This document shows positions 35,770 through 44,742 of a stretch of 62,118 nt of DNA, one piece after another. The notes under the pieces were generated by a model that was given only the letters and a program-made list of their open reading frames with translations, did no database searches and was not told the DNA's origin. The first letter of the stretch is position 1, and every line of letters begins with the position of its first letter. The position numbers were made by a program, and so were the translations under genes. Source of the stretch: Bacteroidales bacterium (GTDB taxonomy: Bacteria > Bacteroidota > Bacteroidia > Bacteroidales > WCHB1-69); contig JAEETJ010000016.1 of assembly GCA_016290295.1 (NCBI GenBank), forward strand, positions 1-62,118, given 5' to 3'.

Positions 35770-36201
35770 ATGTCCGACGAATATTACATGCAATGTGCCC
35801 TCGACGAGGCGATGGATGCCTTCGAGGAAGATGAGGTGCCCGTGGGTGCCGTGGTGGTCTCCAATGGCCGTATCATTGGCCGTGGCCACAACCGAACCCG
35901 TATGCTCAATGACGTGACCGCCCATGCGGAGATGCAAGCCATTACAGCGGCGGCTAACCATTTGGGCGCCAAATATTTAACAGATTGTACTTTGTATGTC
36001 ACGTTAGAGCCTTGCGTGATGTGTGCCGGGGCTATCGCCTGGGCACAGGTGTCGCGTTTGGTTTATGCCGCCTCCGACCCCAAAAAAGGTTATCAGCTCA
36101 TCAAACAGCCTCTTCTACATCCCAAGACGGAAGTTGTAAAAGGTATAATGGAAGCGGAATCCGCTGCTTTGTTGAAGGAATTCTTTGAAAAGAAAAGATG
36201 A
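35770..36201 (+). CDS. tadA: tRNA adenosine(34) deaminase / nucleoside deaminase
   Basis: This 143-residue zinc deaminase has His52 and catalytic Glu54 in TAHAEMQAI, and Cys82/Cys85 in LEPCVMCAGAIAWAQ. Asn at GHNRTR and the C-terminal basic stretch KKGYQ...FFEKKR fit TadA. The enzyme converts wobble adenosine to inosine in tRNA-Arg; guanine deaminase-type members of the same family cannot be fully excluded. The length is close to the TadA norm of 145-165. No promoter motif is visible; the preceding spacer is repeat-filled. Confidence 0.88.
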   Translation: MSDEYYMQCALDEAMDAFEEDEVPVGAVVVSNGRIIGRGHNRTRMLNDVTAHAEMQAITAAANHLGAKYLTDCTLYVTLEPCVMCAGAIAWAQVSRLVYAASDPKKGYQLIKQPLLHPKTEVVKGIMEAESAALLKEFFEKKR

Positions 36202-36284
36202 GAATTCATAATCCATAATTCAATACTATCCCCTAATTCCTAATCCCTAATCCCTAAAACAAACTAGCACATCGAAATTTTTTG

Positions 36285-36293
36285 TATCTTTGC
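36285..36293 (+). promoter_or_regulatory. -7 promoter motif TATCTTTGC
   Basis: TATCTTTGC lies 17 bp before the ATG at 36311; it rules out an upstream in-frame start at 36290, which overlaps the motif itself. Confidence 0.7.
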
Positions 36294-36310
36294 ACTTCAA
36301 TTTTTGTAAC

Positions 36311-37093
36311 ATGAAGAAATTTTTTCTCATCATATTGTGCACATTGTTAGTGTCCATAGGTTATGGTCAGCGATTCATTGGATCTTTGATAGTAGGCGGA
36401 AACGCTTCGCAGGTGGAAGGCGATGATGTGCGAGGATATAAGAAACCTGGTGCTGTGGGCGGTGCCTCTGTCATGGTTGCCCTGGACAAGAAAATGCAGT
36501 GGTTTTTAACTGTCGAATTGCTATATAATCAGAAGGGTTCACGCTCGGCAGGTACACGTGCTTTCGATACCACCAACTATGCTCCGGCTATGTTCTTGGA
36601 TGTGAATAGAAATGTGGAATTTCATCCATCCGCCAAATATAAATGCCGCTTGGATCTGGATTATGTGGAGGTGCCTATACTTTTCCATTTTGAGGATTGG
36701 CATAGCGGTTGTGCTATCGGTTTAGGTGTGGCATGGGGACGACTGGTGCGTGCTCAGGAATGGTACAACGGTTTTAAACGCAATACCAGTATTTATTCGG
36801 GAACTTATAGAACCAGCGATTGGAGTATTTTGGCTGACTTGAAATTTATGATTTACAAAGGGCTGAAACTCGAATTCCGCTTCCAGTATTCTTTGAGACC
36901 TATCAGAAATTATGTGATAGAATACAGTAATGTGGCTCAAAGTACGGAATATAAAAAACAACGGAATAACCTCTTCTCTGTCCGCTTGATCTATTCTTTC
37001 AATGAGAAATTTGTGGAGAATAACCATGAAAACAAACGTGGACAGCGTCAGGGTGTGAAATGGATCCGTAAAACTGATATTTATAACGATTAA
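36311..37093 (+). CDS. Outer-membrane beta-barrel protein (porin-like), hypothetical
   Basis: The ATG at 36311 gives 260 residues with a signal peptide ending at GYGQ (about 1-18). The body alternates strands with Gly and aromatic residues (FIGSLIVGGNASQVEGDD, VEVPILFHFEDWHSGCAIGLGVAWG, GLKLEFRFQYSLRPI, NLFSVRLIYSFNEKF), as in PorT/OmpW-like barrels of this phylum. The C-terminus is extended by a basic tail (about 25 residues after YSFNEKF), unusual for a barrel. The lipoprotein gene that follows starts 32 bp later, so the pair may work together at the outer membrane. Confidence 0.66.
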   Translation: MKKFFLIILCTLLVSIGYGQRFIGSLIVGGNASQVEGDDVRGYKKPGAVGGASVMVALDKKMQWFLTVELLYNQKGSRSAGTRAFDTTNYAPAMFLDVNRNVEFHPSAKYKCRLDLDYVEVPILFHFEDWHSGCAIGLGVAWGRLVRAQEWYNGFKRNTSIYSGTYRTSDWSILADLKFMIYKGLKLEFRFQYSLRPIRNYVIEYSNVAQSTEYKKQRNNLFSVRLIYSFNEKFVENNHENKRGQRQGVKWIRKTDIYND

Positions 37094-37125
37094 CGTATAT
37101 TTTTCTTTCGAAAAGTCTCTTTTTA

Positions 37126-38193
37126 ATGAAAAAAAATAAATTTATACAGCTCTTTTTGCTTCCTATTGTTGCAATATCTTTTCTTTCATGCAAACCGGAT
37201 GTGAATCTCACTTCAGATTATCGTGATATTACCGTGGTGTATGGTTTGCTGAATCCTCTGGATCAAAATCATTATATCAAGATATATAAAGGTTATCTGA
37301 CTAAAGAAAATGCGTTGGTATGGGCAAACGAGCTGGATAATATTTCGTACTATGATGAGATTGATGTCCAACTGATTGAACACAGACCCAATGGCGAGGT
37401 TGTGACATATCCCATGGATACGGTAATGTCAGTAGGAAAAAATTATGGTACTTTCGCAAGTCCTACCCAGGTGCTGTATCGTCCTGTGAAAAATCTGACC
37501 AATCATCGTCCAGTGCCGATACGTGAAGGCTGTTTGTATCAACTGGAGATTACCAATAAGAAAACAGGCCGGAAGGTTACATCAGAAACGTCGACGATTG
37601 CCAATATGGCTTTCAATATACCTCTGGGAACCAGTCAGTCTGTCTCAACGATTAATATCAATAAAGATGATCCTTGGGAAGTTGGTTTCAAGACTAATTC
37701 TTGGCCGGAAAACGCGTACGCTGTGGATGCCTACGTGTCATTCCGTTTTATTGAACAAGATAAGGTAACGGGAGATACGGTCCATAAAGCTATCAATGAC
37801 GTTTGTGTTACCACAGGATTTGTTGCAGGTAATGTGGCCTCTTTTAAGCCGAGTGTTATTTTCAAGATTTTACAGGAGAACATTGAAGTGAATAATAATG
37901 TATGGCGTTATCCTGATACCTACGAATGTATTAGTATTAAGCTGTGGGCCTGTGATGAAGTTTATTACACTTATTATAAGACTGCTCAGCCATCTTCATC
38001 AATTGTGCAGGATCGTGTAAATTATACGAATATTAAGGCAGACGATGACATGGCATTAGGTTTCTTCGCCTCAAGAGCCTATTATAATCGTCGTTTCAGA
38101 CTCGATGTGATTAATCATAATGAGGATTCTCTCGCCCATGGTCAATGGACCAAAAATCTGAATTTCAGACCCTACACTGACTTGCTTAATTAA
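37126..38193 (+). CDS. DUF4249-like outer-membrane lipoprotein
   Basis: This 355-residue lipoprotein has lipobox FLSC near residue 23. Its mature part resembles the DUF4249 family of Bacteroidota in the opening VVYGLLNPLDQNHYIKIYKGY, the region REGCLYQLEITNKKTGRKV, and a late WACDEVYYTYYKT segment. Such proteins usually accompany TonB-dependent receptors, but here the partner is a small barrel protein. The family assignment is from memory of its pattern. The gene converges with pyrD. Confidence 0.6.
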   Translation: MKKNKFIQLFLLPIVAISFLSCKPDVNLTSDYRDITVVYGLLNPLDQNHYIKIYKGYLTKENALVWANELDNISYYDEIDVQLIEHRPNGEVVTYPMDTVMSVGKNYGTFASPTQVLYRPVKNLTNHRPVPIREGCLYQLEITNKKTGRKVTSETSTIANMAFNIPLGTSQSVSTININKDDPWEVGFKTNSWPENAYAVDAYVSFRFIEQDKVTGDTVHKAINDVCVTTGFVAGNVASFKPSVIFKILQENIEVNNNVWRYPDTYECISIKLWACDEVYYTYYKTAQPSSSIVQDRVNYTNIKADDDMALGFFASRAYYNRRFRLDVINHNEDSLAHGQWTKNLNFRPYTDLLN

Positions 38194-38322
38194 ATTAGCA
38201 AATGAATTATTCAATTAGTTAATTAGTAAATGTGCAAATTAGCAAATGAAATAACTAACCAATTTACCAATTAACTAATTAACTAATTTGCTAATTAACT
38301 AATTTGCTAATTTGCTAATTAT
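38188..38322. repeat. AT-rich word repeats between converging genes, able to form a long hairpin
   Basis: Copies of TTAGCAAAT/AGTTAATTAG face copies of CTAATTAACTAATTTGC in inverse orientation, so a long A+T hairpin can form between the two stops. It could act as a bidirectional terminator. Confidence 0.6.
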
Positions 38323-39224
38323 ATAACTCCCTTAATATCATTGATATGCTCAATTTTCAGTTCGTCCATCAGTTGGATGAGCTGAAGGGGGAGTTCTTGT
38401 CCAAGCAGTGGGTGGGTGAAGTTGCCAGTGGCGATTTGCACAGCGGTGCAGCCAGCCATCATGAATTCAATGACATCTTCAGCAGTAGTGATGCCACCCA
38501 TGCCTACCACGGGAATGCTGACGTTTTTGCATACTTCGTGCACCATGCGTAGAGCGATGGGCTTGATGGCTTTGCCTGACAAACCAGCATAGACGTTCTC
38601 GAAGACGGGTTTCCGACGGCGGATATCAATAGCCATGGCTTTGAAGGTGTTGACCAAAGAAATAGAGTCGGCACCGGCGTCTTGGCATGCCTTAGCCATG
38701 TCAACGATGTTTTCGGCATTGGGCGACAGTTTAACCATCAGAGGTTTGCGGCAGACTTTTCTCACCTGACTCACAATCTCATGGGCTACTTCTGCTTTCA
38801 GTCCGAAAGCCATGCCGCCGCTTTTTACGTTGGGGCAGGAGATGTTCAGCTCTAAAATGTCTATGTCGCTATCATTCAGCCATTCCACGCCTGTCAGGTA
38901 GTCTTCGGTGCTATGACCGCCAAGATTGGCGAGAATGACGGTGTCGTGTTGCTTCATCCAGGGCAGTTCCTCATCGATAAAGGCCCGTACACCAGGGTTT
39001 TGCAGTCCCACGCTGTTCATGATGCCCGCAGGTGTCTCGGTGATGCGGATGCCGGGATTACCCTCGCGTCCGTGCAAGGTCAGTCCTTTGCTGCTGATGC
39101 CACCCCAGCAGTCGATGGGGTAGAGCTCATTATATTCTTTACCGAAGCCAAAAGACCCCGAAGCCGCAATCAAGGGGTTTTTGAATTCTTTATCGTGAAG
39201 GGTGATGCTTAATCTGTTGTTCAT
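38319..39224 (-). CDS. pyrD: Dihydroorotate dehydrogenase, class 1B catalytic subunit
   Basis: The ATG at 39224 gives 301 residues beginning [19 protein letters not shown]. The frame continues upstream to 39422 only across repeat words, so that extension is rejected. The enzyme oxidises dihydroorotate to orotate. Visible marks are the FMN-binding [12 protein letters not shown], catalytic Cys in [11 protein letters not shown] (class 1 position), PLMVKLSPN, and [15 protein letters not shown] near the C-terminus. Cysteine as base and the neighbouring pyrK define the NAD-linked class 1B. Order in transcription is pyrF, pyrK, pyrD. Confidence 0.95.
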   Translation of the reverse strand: MNNRLSITLHDKEFKNPLIAASGSFGFGKEYNELYPIDCWGGISSKGLTLHGREGNPGIRITETPAGIMNSVGLQNPGVRAFIDEELPWMKQHDTVILANLGGHSTEDYLTGVEWLNDSDIDILELNISCPNVKSGGMAFGLKAEVAHEIVSQVRKVCRKPLMVKLSPNAENIVDMAKACQDAGADSISLVNTFKAMAIDIRRRKPVFENVYAGLSGKAIKPIALRMVHEVCKNVSIPVVGMGGITTAEDVIEFMMAGCTAVQIATGNFTHPLLGQELPLQLIQLMDELKIEHINDIKGVI

Positions 39225-39432
39225 TTGTTTGTAGTGATTAGGGGTTAGGGGATAGTGGATGATGGATAGTGGGGGAGTTTCGCTTCGCTCAAGGGGAGTG
39301 GACTTCGTCCAAAGGGGAGTCTCGCACTTCGTGCTCGAGGGGAGTCTTATTAAGTTGAAAACTGAGAACTGAAAATTGAAAGTTATGATTTGAATTTTGA
39401 ACTTTGAATTATCAACTGTCAACTGTCAACTC
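39225..39432. repeat. Spacer with GGGGAGT hairpin units (39270-39346) and AT-rich words
   Basis: Units of the form stem-TTC-stem joined by GGGGAGT occur here: GGAC-TTC-GTCC and GCAC-TTC-GTGC. Words of the TTGAAAATTGAA and TCAACTGTCAACT type flank them. No promoter is apparent between pyrK and pyrD. Confidence 0.7.
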
Positions 39433-40170
39433 TCAAAACACCAACTCCTCTCCCTTGAATACTGGTCCGTCCTTGCAGGTGCGTTTCATGCCGTTGGTGG
39501 TCTTGCAGCTGCAGGTGAGGCAAGCTCCGATGCCGCAACCCATGTGTTTCTCCATTGAGCACCAAATGGGAGTGTCGCTTTGCTTGCACATATCCACAAT
39601 CTTACGCATCATTACCAAGGGTCCGCAGGTGAATACGGCATCATATTTTTCCGGTTTCAGCAGGTCGGTGATGAAACCTTTGTAGCCTTCAAAACCGGCT
39701 TCGGAGGAGATGAAAATATTCTCGCAAACATTCTCAAACTCTTCGAAGGCAAATAGTACGTCTTTGTAACCCAGATACATGTCCACATGGTTGCCCAAGG
39801 CTGTCAGTTTTTTGGCGGTTTCGTAGAGTGGGGGAATGCCGATGCCACCGCCGACTAAAGCGATGTTCCCGTGCACTTCCTCGCAGGGAAAGCCGTTGCC
39901 CAAGGGACCCAACAACAGAAGGTTGCTATGCTGTCCTGTTTCACTGAGCCAGCGGGTTCCTTTGCCCGCCACACGGTACATGAATGACACTGATTGTTCG
40001 TCGTGGCGATAGACACTGATGGGACGCATGAGGGTCAGCTCCTCGTTCCAACTTTTCAGCATAAAAAACTGCCCGGGACGAATTTCCCCTTCGGGACGGG
40101 TGACCTGGAGGAGGAAAATGTCTCCTATCAGTCGTTGGTTGGTGATTATGTTTTGTTTGCTGTACTGCAT
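39433..40170 (-). CDS. pyrK: Dihydroorotate dehydrogenase electron-transfer subunit
   Basis: This 245-residue FAD and 2Fe-2S protein passes electrons from the PyrD FMN to NAD+. The N-terminal ferredoxin-reductase-like beta barrel has RPISVYRHDE; the nucleotide domain has LVGGGIGIPPLYE and TCGPLVMMRK. The 2Fe-2S ligands are the four Cys in MGCGIGACLTCSC followed by RTCKDGPVF. The length is normal. It lies between pyrF and pyrD in the same orientation, separated from both by repeat-filled spacers of about 185-210 bp, unusually long for an operon. Confidence 0.94.
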   Translation of the reverse strand: MQYSKQNIITNQRLIGDIFLLQVTRPEGEIRPGQFFMLKSWNEELTLMRPISVYRHDEQSVSFMYRVAGKGTRWLSETGQHSNLLLLGPLGNGFPCEEVHGNIALVGGGIGIPPLYETAKKLTALGNHVDMYLGYKDVLFAFEEFENVCENIFISSEAGFEGYKGFITDLLKPEKYDAVFTCGPLVMMRKIVDMCKQSDTPIWCSMEKHMGCGIGACLTCSCKTTNGMKRTCKDGPVFKGEELVF

Positions 40171-40354
40171 AGTGATTAAGGGTTAGGAATTAGGGGTTAG
40201 TGGATAGTGGGGGGAGTTTCGCTTCGCTCAAGGGGAGTCATGCTTTGCATGAGGGGGAGTCTCGCACTTCGTGCTCGAGGGGAGTTTTTTTTGATTACAG
40301 GATTATGGATTTATAATTATTAATTGTTAATTGTCAACTGTCAACTATCAATTA
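40171..40354. repeat. Spacer with GGGGAGT hairpin units (40209-40286) and AT-rich words
   Basis: Contains ATGC-TTT-GCAT and GCAC-TTC-GTGC stem-loops joined by GGGGAGT, then TTGTTAATTGTCAACTG-type words. This mirrors the spacer between pyrK and pyrD. Confidence 0.7.
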
Positions 40355-41221
40355 TCAATTGTTCATTGCTCCACGAATGTCGTCCCTCATTCTGATGGCC
40401 TCGTTGCGGGAGCATTCAGCGAATTTGTCGGCGCCGTTCTCCACTTTGCGGTAAGCCAGCAAGATGGAGCGGGAAGCGTTGACCACACCGCCGTTGCCGT
40501 CTTTCAAGTATAGGGCAATATCCTCGGCTTTGCCGCCTTGGGCACCATAGCCTGGAATCAGGAAGAAGGTGCTGTCCAATTGGCGGCGCACCTCCGCAGC
40601 TTCGTCGGCATGGGTGCAGCCCATCACGCCTCCGATAGCGGAGAAGCCACAATTGCCTTTGTAGGCCTTACCTAATTCGTTAATTTTCTCTCCCACAACA
40701 TTATACACATGTCTGCCGTCAGCGGTTTCAATGTATTCAATGTCTTTTGCACCCTCGTTGGAGGTTCTGATCAGGACAAATAAACCTTTGTTATTGTTCT
40801 GAACATAAGGAAGATATGGAGAAATACTATCCAAGCCCATATAAGGACTGACGGTGATGAAGTCGGCCTCGAAATCGCCAGTGAAATGACCTTTGGCGTA
40901 CATTTCGGCGGTCTTGGCGATGTCGCCACGCTTGATGTCGGCAATGATAATGGCATCTTTTTCGCGCAGGTAAGCCAAAGTTTTATGGTAGCAGTCCATG
41001 CCTTCCAAGCCCATCGCCTCATAATAGGCAATCTGTACCTTGTAGCAGGCCACCACGTCGAGGGTGGCGTCAATCAAGGCTTTGTTATACTGGAAAACAG
41101 CTTCGCCTTTGGTGGCGAATTGTGCTGCAAATGCTTCGGGAAGGTAGGAATAGTCGGTGTCCAAGCCGACACAAACATGGCCGTTACGGGCTACACGTTC
41201 AAATAATTTATCGATAATCAT
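40355..41221 (-). CDS. pyrF: Orotidine 5'-phosphate decarboxylase, type 2
   Basis: This 288-residue protein converts OMP to UMP, the last step of de novo pyrimidine synthesis. The type 2 (longer) form shows VCVGLDTDYSYLP, the catalytic DIKRGDIAKTAEMYAKGHF (DxKxxD), FVLIRTSNEGAKD and LIPGYGAQGGKAEDI. The gene has its own promoter and leads the pyrF-pyrK-pyrD group on the minus strand. Confidence 0.94.
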   Translation of the reverse strand: MIIDKLFERVARNGHVCVGLDTDYSYLPEAFAAQFATKGEAVFQYNKALIDATLDVVACYKVQIAYYEAMGLEGMDCYHKTLAYLREKDAIIIADIKRGDIAKTAEMYAKGHFTGDFEADFITVSPYMGLDSISPYLPYVQNNNKGLFVLIRTSNEGAKDIEYIETADGRHVYNVVGEKINELGKAYKGNCGFSAIGGVMGCTHADEAAEVRRQLDSTFFLIPGYGAQGGKAEDIALYLKDGNGGVVNASRSILLAYRKVENGADKFAECSRNEAIRMRDDIRGAMNN

Positions 41222-41249
41222 GTTTTTTATTTTTGAAGATGTTCAACCT

Positions 41250-41258
41250 GCAAAGATA
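41250..41258 (-). promoter_or_regulatory. -7 promoter motif TATCTTTGC of pyrF
   Basis: The minus strand reads TATCTTTGC 28 bp before the pyrF ATG, only 11 bp beyond the stop of the rhamnosidase gene. Confidence 0.7.
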
Positions 41259-41269
41259 CAAAAAAATCA

Positions 41270-44200
41270 TTATGGTTCTTCACTTTCAAGCCACTGATAA
41301 TTGGGCTCTTCATAATCCAAGTCCCACTTTGAGCAATTTCGGTCACTGCTGATGACGGGAAAGTATTTTAAGTTTTCGTAGGGTACGACCAAGGATTTTT
41401 CAATACACTTTCCTTTTGGATTATAAACGGATTGAATATATAGTCCTTTTATCTTTTTAGAGGGTTTGAGCTCAATTGTGTGTTTGTTTGTGTAGAAGTC
41501 ATCAATGATATTGTAAGTCCATGATTTTTTTCCTTTTTTCTGTACATCACCTAATTCTTGGAAATATGTTTCCATTCCGTGAAATACGATCATGGAATCT
41601 GTAAGATGTGTCATGTAATCATAATCAACAGTCACACAGTAATGGCCGCGATAAATCTTAACGGGAAACCATAATTGAGGCATACGATGTAAGTTGTGTC
41701 GTTTTAATACAGGGTGCTCTTTCCGGAAATACCAATAAGTCTCATAGTCTCCGCAACAATTGTCCTCTTCGTTTGTATAGGAATAGTCAAATTTACGTTT
41801 CCCTATGTTTTTCCTGTAGCTGTCCTGCTCGTGGGTGATGACAAAATAGTTTAAGATACAGGTGTCTATCTTATCTGTCTCCTTCCATAAAAAGAAATGC
41901 CGTAAGAGAAACAGGGTGTCATTTTCTGTGAAGGGTTCCTTGATTTCGTAGTTGCAATCATCATAATAACGGTATTCGAGGGGAATTGTGACCTTTTGTC
42001 CGTTGATGAGGGTTGAGAAATTGTGCATGCTGTCCTCCACCGCTGTTTTGCCTTGCTCAATTTTCCACCAGCCAGCCGGAAGTGTCTGGGCGTTGGGGCT
42101 GTTGGGGAAAACTGTGGCGGAGGTACCAGCGGGGATCGTAAGATACAGTAGCGTGTCATAAATCTCTACACTAATCTGCCCAAATGGTGTGTTTTTTGTT
42201 GTTCTAAGGTGTATGATATCAGCTGTTTGCGGATCAATGTAGAAGTGGCGATATCCAGGGGCGTCCTCATCGGGACGAATGCCGGCTACCGCCTGATAGA
42301 ACCAGATGCCTATGCCGTTGTAGCAGTTGTGTACATGACTGCGTTTACCGTCCCACGATTCCCAGGTGGTGGTGGCACCCTTCCTTATCATATCCAAATA
42401 GCCGGGATAGTCCCGTTGGCGCAGGATGTCAGTCATCAGTTGGGGCTGCCAGTTTTTGATAGCCCATTCCGTGAAAATAGGGATGCCCATGAGTCCGGCG
42501 GCAATGTGTCCGTTGTATTTATCGTAGCTGTCTTTGAGCAGTTGTTGGGTGACGGCATTTGCGATGACACTGTCAGTGGGCAAGCCTATTAACAGGGCAT
42601 AGGCTTGGTCAAGGGGAGTGCCATTGGCGTAGCTGTGATTTTCCGGGTGGTAGAAATGTTCGTGGATGACTTTGTTGAGCTGTTTCCGCTGTTCGGTAAA
42701 TTGTTCTGAATCATCGTTTTTGCCAAGCAATTGTGCCATTTTGGCCATATCCGCCAAACATTCGCTGAGGAAACAATTGCTGACGTGAATCACAGATTCC
42801 CCTTGGATATCCACCCCTTTCGGGGCCAGCCAATCGCCTAAAAACCACATTCTTTCTTTGGTGTCAGGCCAGGGTTGCAGCAAGCCGTCTTCGTCGCGGT
42901 ATTGCTGCACATAGCCGAGCCATTTTTTCATGGGTTCGTAGAGCCGTTCCACCATTCTCTTGTCCCCGTAGTTGAGATAGGTGCGCCATGGGGCTTTGAT
43001 GATAAAGCCGCTCCAATAGGGCCCTCCGCCAGTGGGGAAGGAGGGGGCCACGTAGGCCAAAGAGCCGTCCTCGCCCATGGATTCTGCCCAGGCTGTCAGC
43101 CAGTTATGGTAGGTGGGTAGCACGTCATACATGGTTTGCAAGGTCATCGTTGAGGAATTGCCGTCACCGCCATATCCCATGCGTTCCAAATGGGGACAGT
43201 CCACCATGTAGCCGCTGAAAGTCAGGCATTGCATGGTGTATTGGATCATGTCATGGATAGCTCCGAATCGTGTGAAATCCCAACAGGAAAATTCGGAGGC
43301 TTGCTTAGGGTTCAATGCGCTGATCTGAAGTGCTTGGGCATCCAGTATGTCTGCACCTTTGATACAAACGTATCGGAAAGCGTGATGATGGAACTTGTTA
43401 CAGAACTGTTCGTTCTCTTTGCCATTGGCAATGTACAGGTCGCTTTCTCCTTGGCTTTCAAATATATCTTTTTCAAAAAGGTGGTCGCTGTATTCCATGC
43501 ATACTTCATTGCCTTTCTGCATGGGGGAAAATTCGACTTCCAGCCAGCCGGTAATGACCTGTCGAAAATCAAGCAGGATAGAGTTGTCCTCCAATTCTGT
43601 GATGATGGGAGAAAGTTTCTTGATGATATGATTGCCCTCGAATTGCTGGGGACTGGTTTTCATCCCTTGGACGGTGAATGTGCTGGCGGGTTTCCATTCG
43701 GCTTGGATATTTGCGTCGAATCGTTCACCGCCAAATTGCAGGGGAAGCCAGCTACCAGTGTAGCTGTAGCCGCTGATGGACGCTTCCCAGGTACTGTCGC
43801 TTTGTGCAAGGGTATGCCATTGACCGTCAGTAAGTTCACAGATTTCGGCTTTGACCAGCGGACCGTTGAAATGTTCGCCCTGTTTTGTATAGGCTTGAGT
43901 ATTAAAAATATTGTCGCGATACCAACCTTGCCCTATCCATATCAGAATTTCGTTTTGTCCGTGGTGAAGGTAGGGGGTGATGTCGTAGGTCACTATCAGT
44001 GAGTGGCGGTTCAGTTGGGAGACCGCAGGTTGCAGTACTTCGTCGCCTACACGTTGCCCATTGACATACAATTCGTGGTAGCCCAAGGAATTGATGTGGG
44101 CAAAAACGGGATTATTACGGTTTGATGCTGATGCTTTCTTTTTTGCTGATGAACTATGGTTTGGGTGCAAAAGTTGAAAGTTTTTGCGTAGCATGGGTGT

Positions 44201-44683
44201 TTCGGCAGGCTTCCCATCAGTTAGCATGTGACCAATATAATCTCCTTTGATACCTGCCAGTGGACCAATGGCGAAACGTGTGGGTGTACTCCATGCCGTG
44301 CAGCTGTTACGCTCGTCCCAGGTGCGTACTCGCCAGAAACATAACTGTTTATCTTTCAGTTGTTTTCCGCCATACGGAACCATTATTTGTTCATCGGAAT
44401 TAATGCGGCCGCTGCGCCAAAGGTCAGCATTCCCTTCAACCAGTGCCAAACTGTCGGAGGCTACCTCCAATTCGTAAGCACTTTGGAGCTGTCCATTATG
44501 GGTCAGTGTGTTTTTCCAGCTGAAATGGGGCACAAGACTCTCCACGCCAAGCGGATTGTGCAAGCCATCGCATTTCAGCTCATACACCTGCGCTTGACTT
44601 TTTGGGGCAGACAGGAAGACCATCAGCCAAAGTGTTAGGAAGGCACTTGTCAGAACTGATGGTCTTGCCCATTTGTCATCCAT
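41270..44683 (-). CDS. Alpha-L-rhamnosidase (GH78) with unexplained C-terminal extension
   Basis: The ATG at 44683 gives 1137 residues with a signal peptide ending near SQAQ (about 1-32); a longer frame to 44776 overlaps the next gene and is rejected. The GH78 plan is clear: N-terminal Ig-like domain (PLGVESLVPHFSWKN), rhamnosidase_N region (GYHELYVNGQRVGDEVL), concanavalin-like domain, then the (alpha/alpha)6 core with catalytic Glu in DCPHLERMGYGGDG and ATTTWESWDG. Such enzymes release terminal rhamnose from plant glycans outside the cell or in the periplasm. The GH78 part ends around residue 890; the last 245 residues, rich in Tyr, Asp and Cys, match nothing I know. It is 59 bp downstream of the SulP gene. 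Confidence 0.85.
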   Translation of the reverse strand: MDDKWARPSVLTSAFLTLWLMVFLSAPKSQAQVYELKCDGLHNPLGVESLVPHFSWKNTLTHNGQLQSAYELEVASDSLALVEGNADLWRSGRINSDEQIMVPYGGKQLKDKQLCFWRVRTWDERNSCTAWSTPTRFAIGPLAGIKGDYIGHMLTDGKPAETPMLRKNFQLLHPNHSSSAKKKASASNRNNPVFAHINSLGYHELYVNGQRVGDEVLQPAVSQLNRHSLIVTYDITPYLHHGQNEILIWIGQGWYRDNIFNTQAYTKQGEHFNGPLVKAEICELTDGQWHTLAQSDSTWEASISGYSYTGSWLPLQFGGERFDANIQAEWKPASTFTVQGMKTSPQQFEGNHIIKKLSPIITELEDNSILLDFRQVITGWLEVEFSPMQKGNEVCMEYSDHLFEKDIFESQGESDLYIANGKENEQFCNKFHHHAFRYVCIKGADILDAQALQISALNPKQASEFSCWDFTRFGAIHDMIQYTMQCLTFSGYMVDCPHLERMGYGGDGNSSTMTLQTMYDVLPTYHNWLTAWAESMGEDGSLAYVAPSFPTGGGPYWSGFIIKAPWRTYLNYGDKRMVERLYEPMKKWLGYVQQYRDEDGLLQPWPDTKERMWFLGDWLAPKGVDIQGESVIHVSNCFLSECLADMAKMAQLLGKNDDSEQFTEQRKQLNKVIHEHFYHPENHSYANGTPLDQAYALLIGLPTDSVIANAVTQQLLKDSYDKYNGHIAAGLMGIPIFTEWAIKNWQPQLMTDILRQRDYPGYLDMIRKGATTTWESWDGKRSHVHNCYNGIGIWFYQAVAGIRPDEDAPGYRHFYIDPQTADIIHLRTTKNTPFGQISVEIYDTLLYLTIPAGTSATVFPNSPNAQTLPAGWWKIEQGKTAVEDSMHNFSTLINGQKVTIPLEYRYYDDCNYEIKEPFTENDTLFLLRHFFLWKETDKIDTCILNYFVITHEQDSYRKNIGKRKFDYSYTNEEDNCCGDYETYWYFRKEHPVLKRHNLHRMPQLWFPVKIYRGHYCVTVDYDYMTHLTDSMIVFHGMETYFQELGDVQKKGKKSWTYNIIDDFYTNKHTIELKPSKKIKGLYIQSVYNPKGKCIEKSLVVPYENLKYFPVISSDRNCSKWDLDYEEPNYQWLESEEP

Positions 44684-44742
44684 AATCCTATAATCCTGTA
44701 ATCCTGTAATCAAAAAATCAATACCTCGTGAGACACCTTCTT

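Noticed and set aside
39230-39260. Telomere-like GGGGTTAGGG words
   Set aside because: Similar words occur in many spacers along the window and no chromosome end is implied.
39225-39422. N-terminal extension of pyrD by 66 codons
   Set aside because: It reads only through spacer words and GGGGAGT hairpins. The family start is at 39224.
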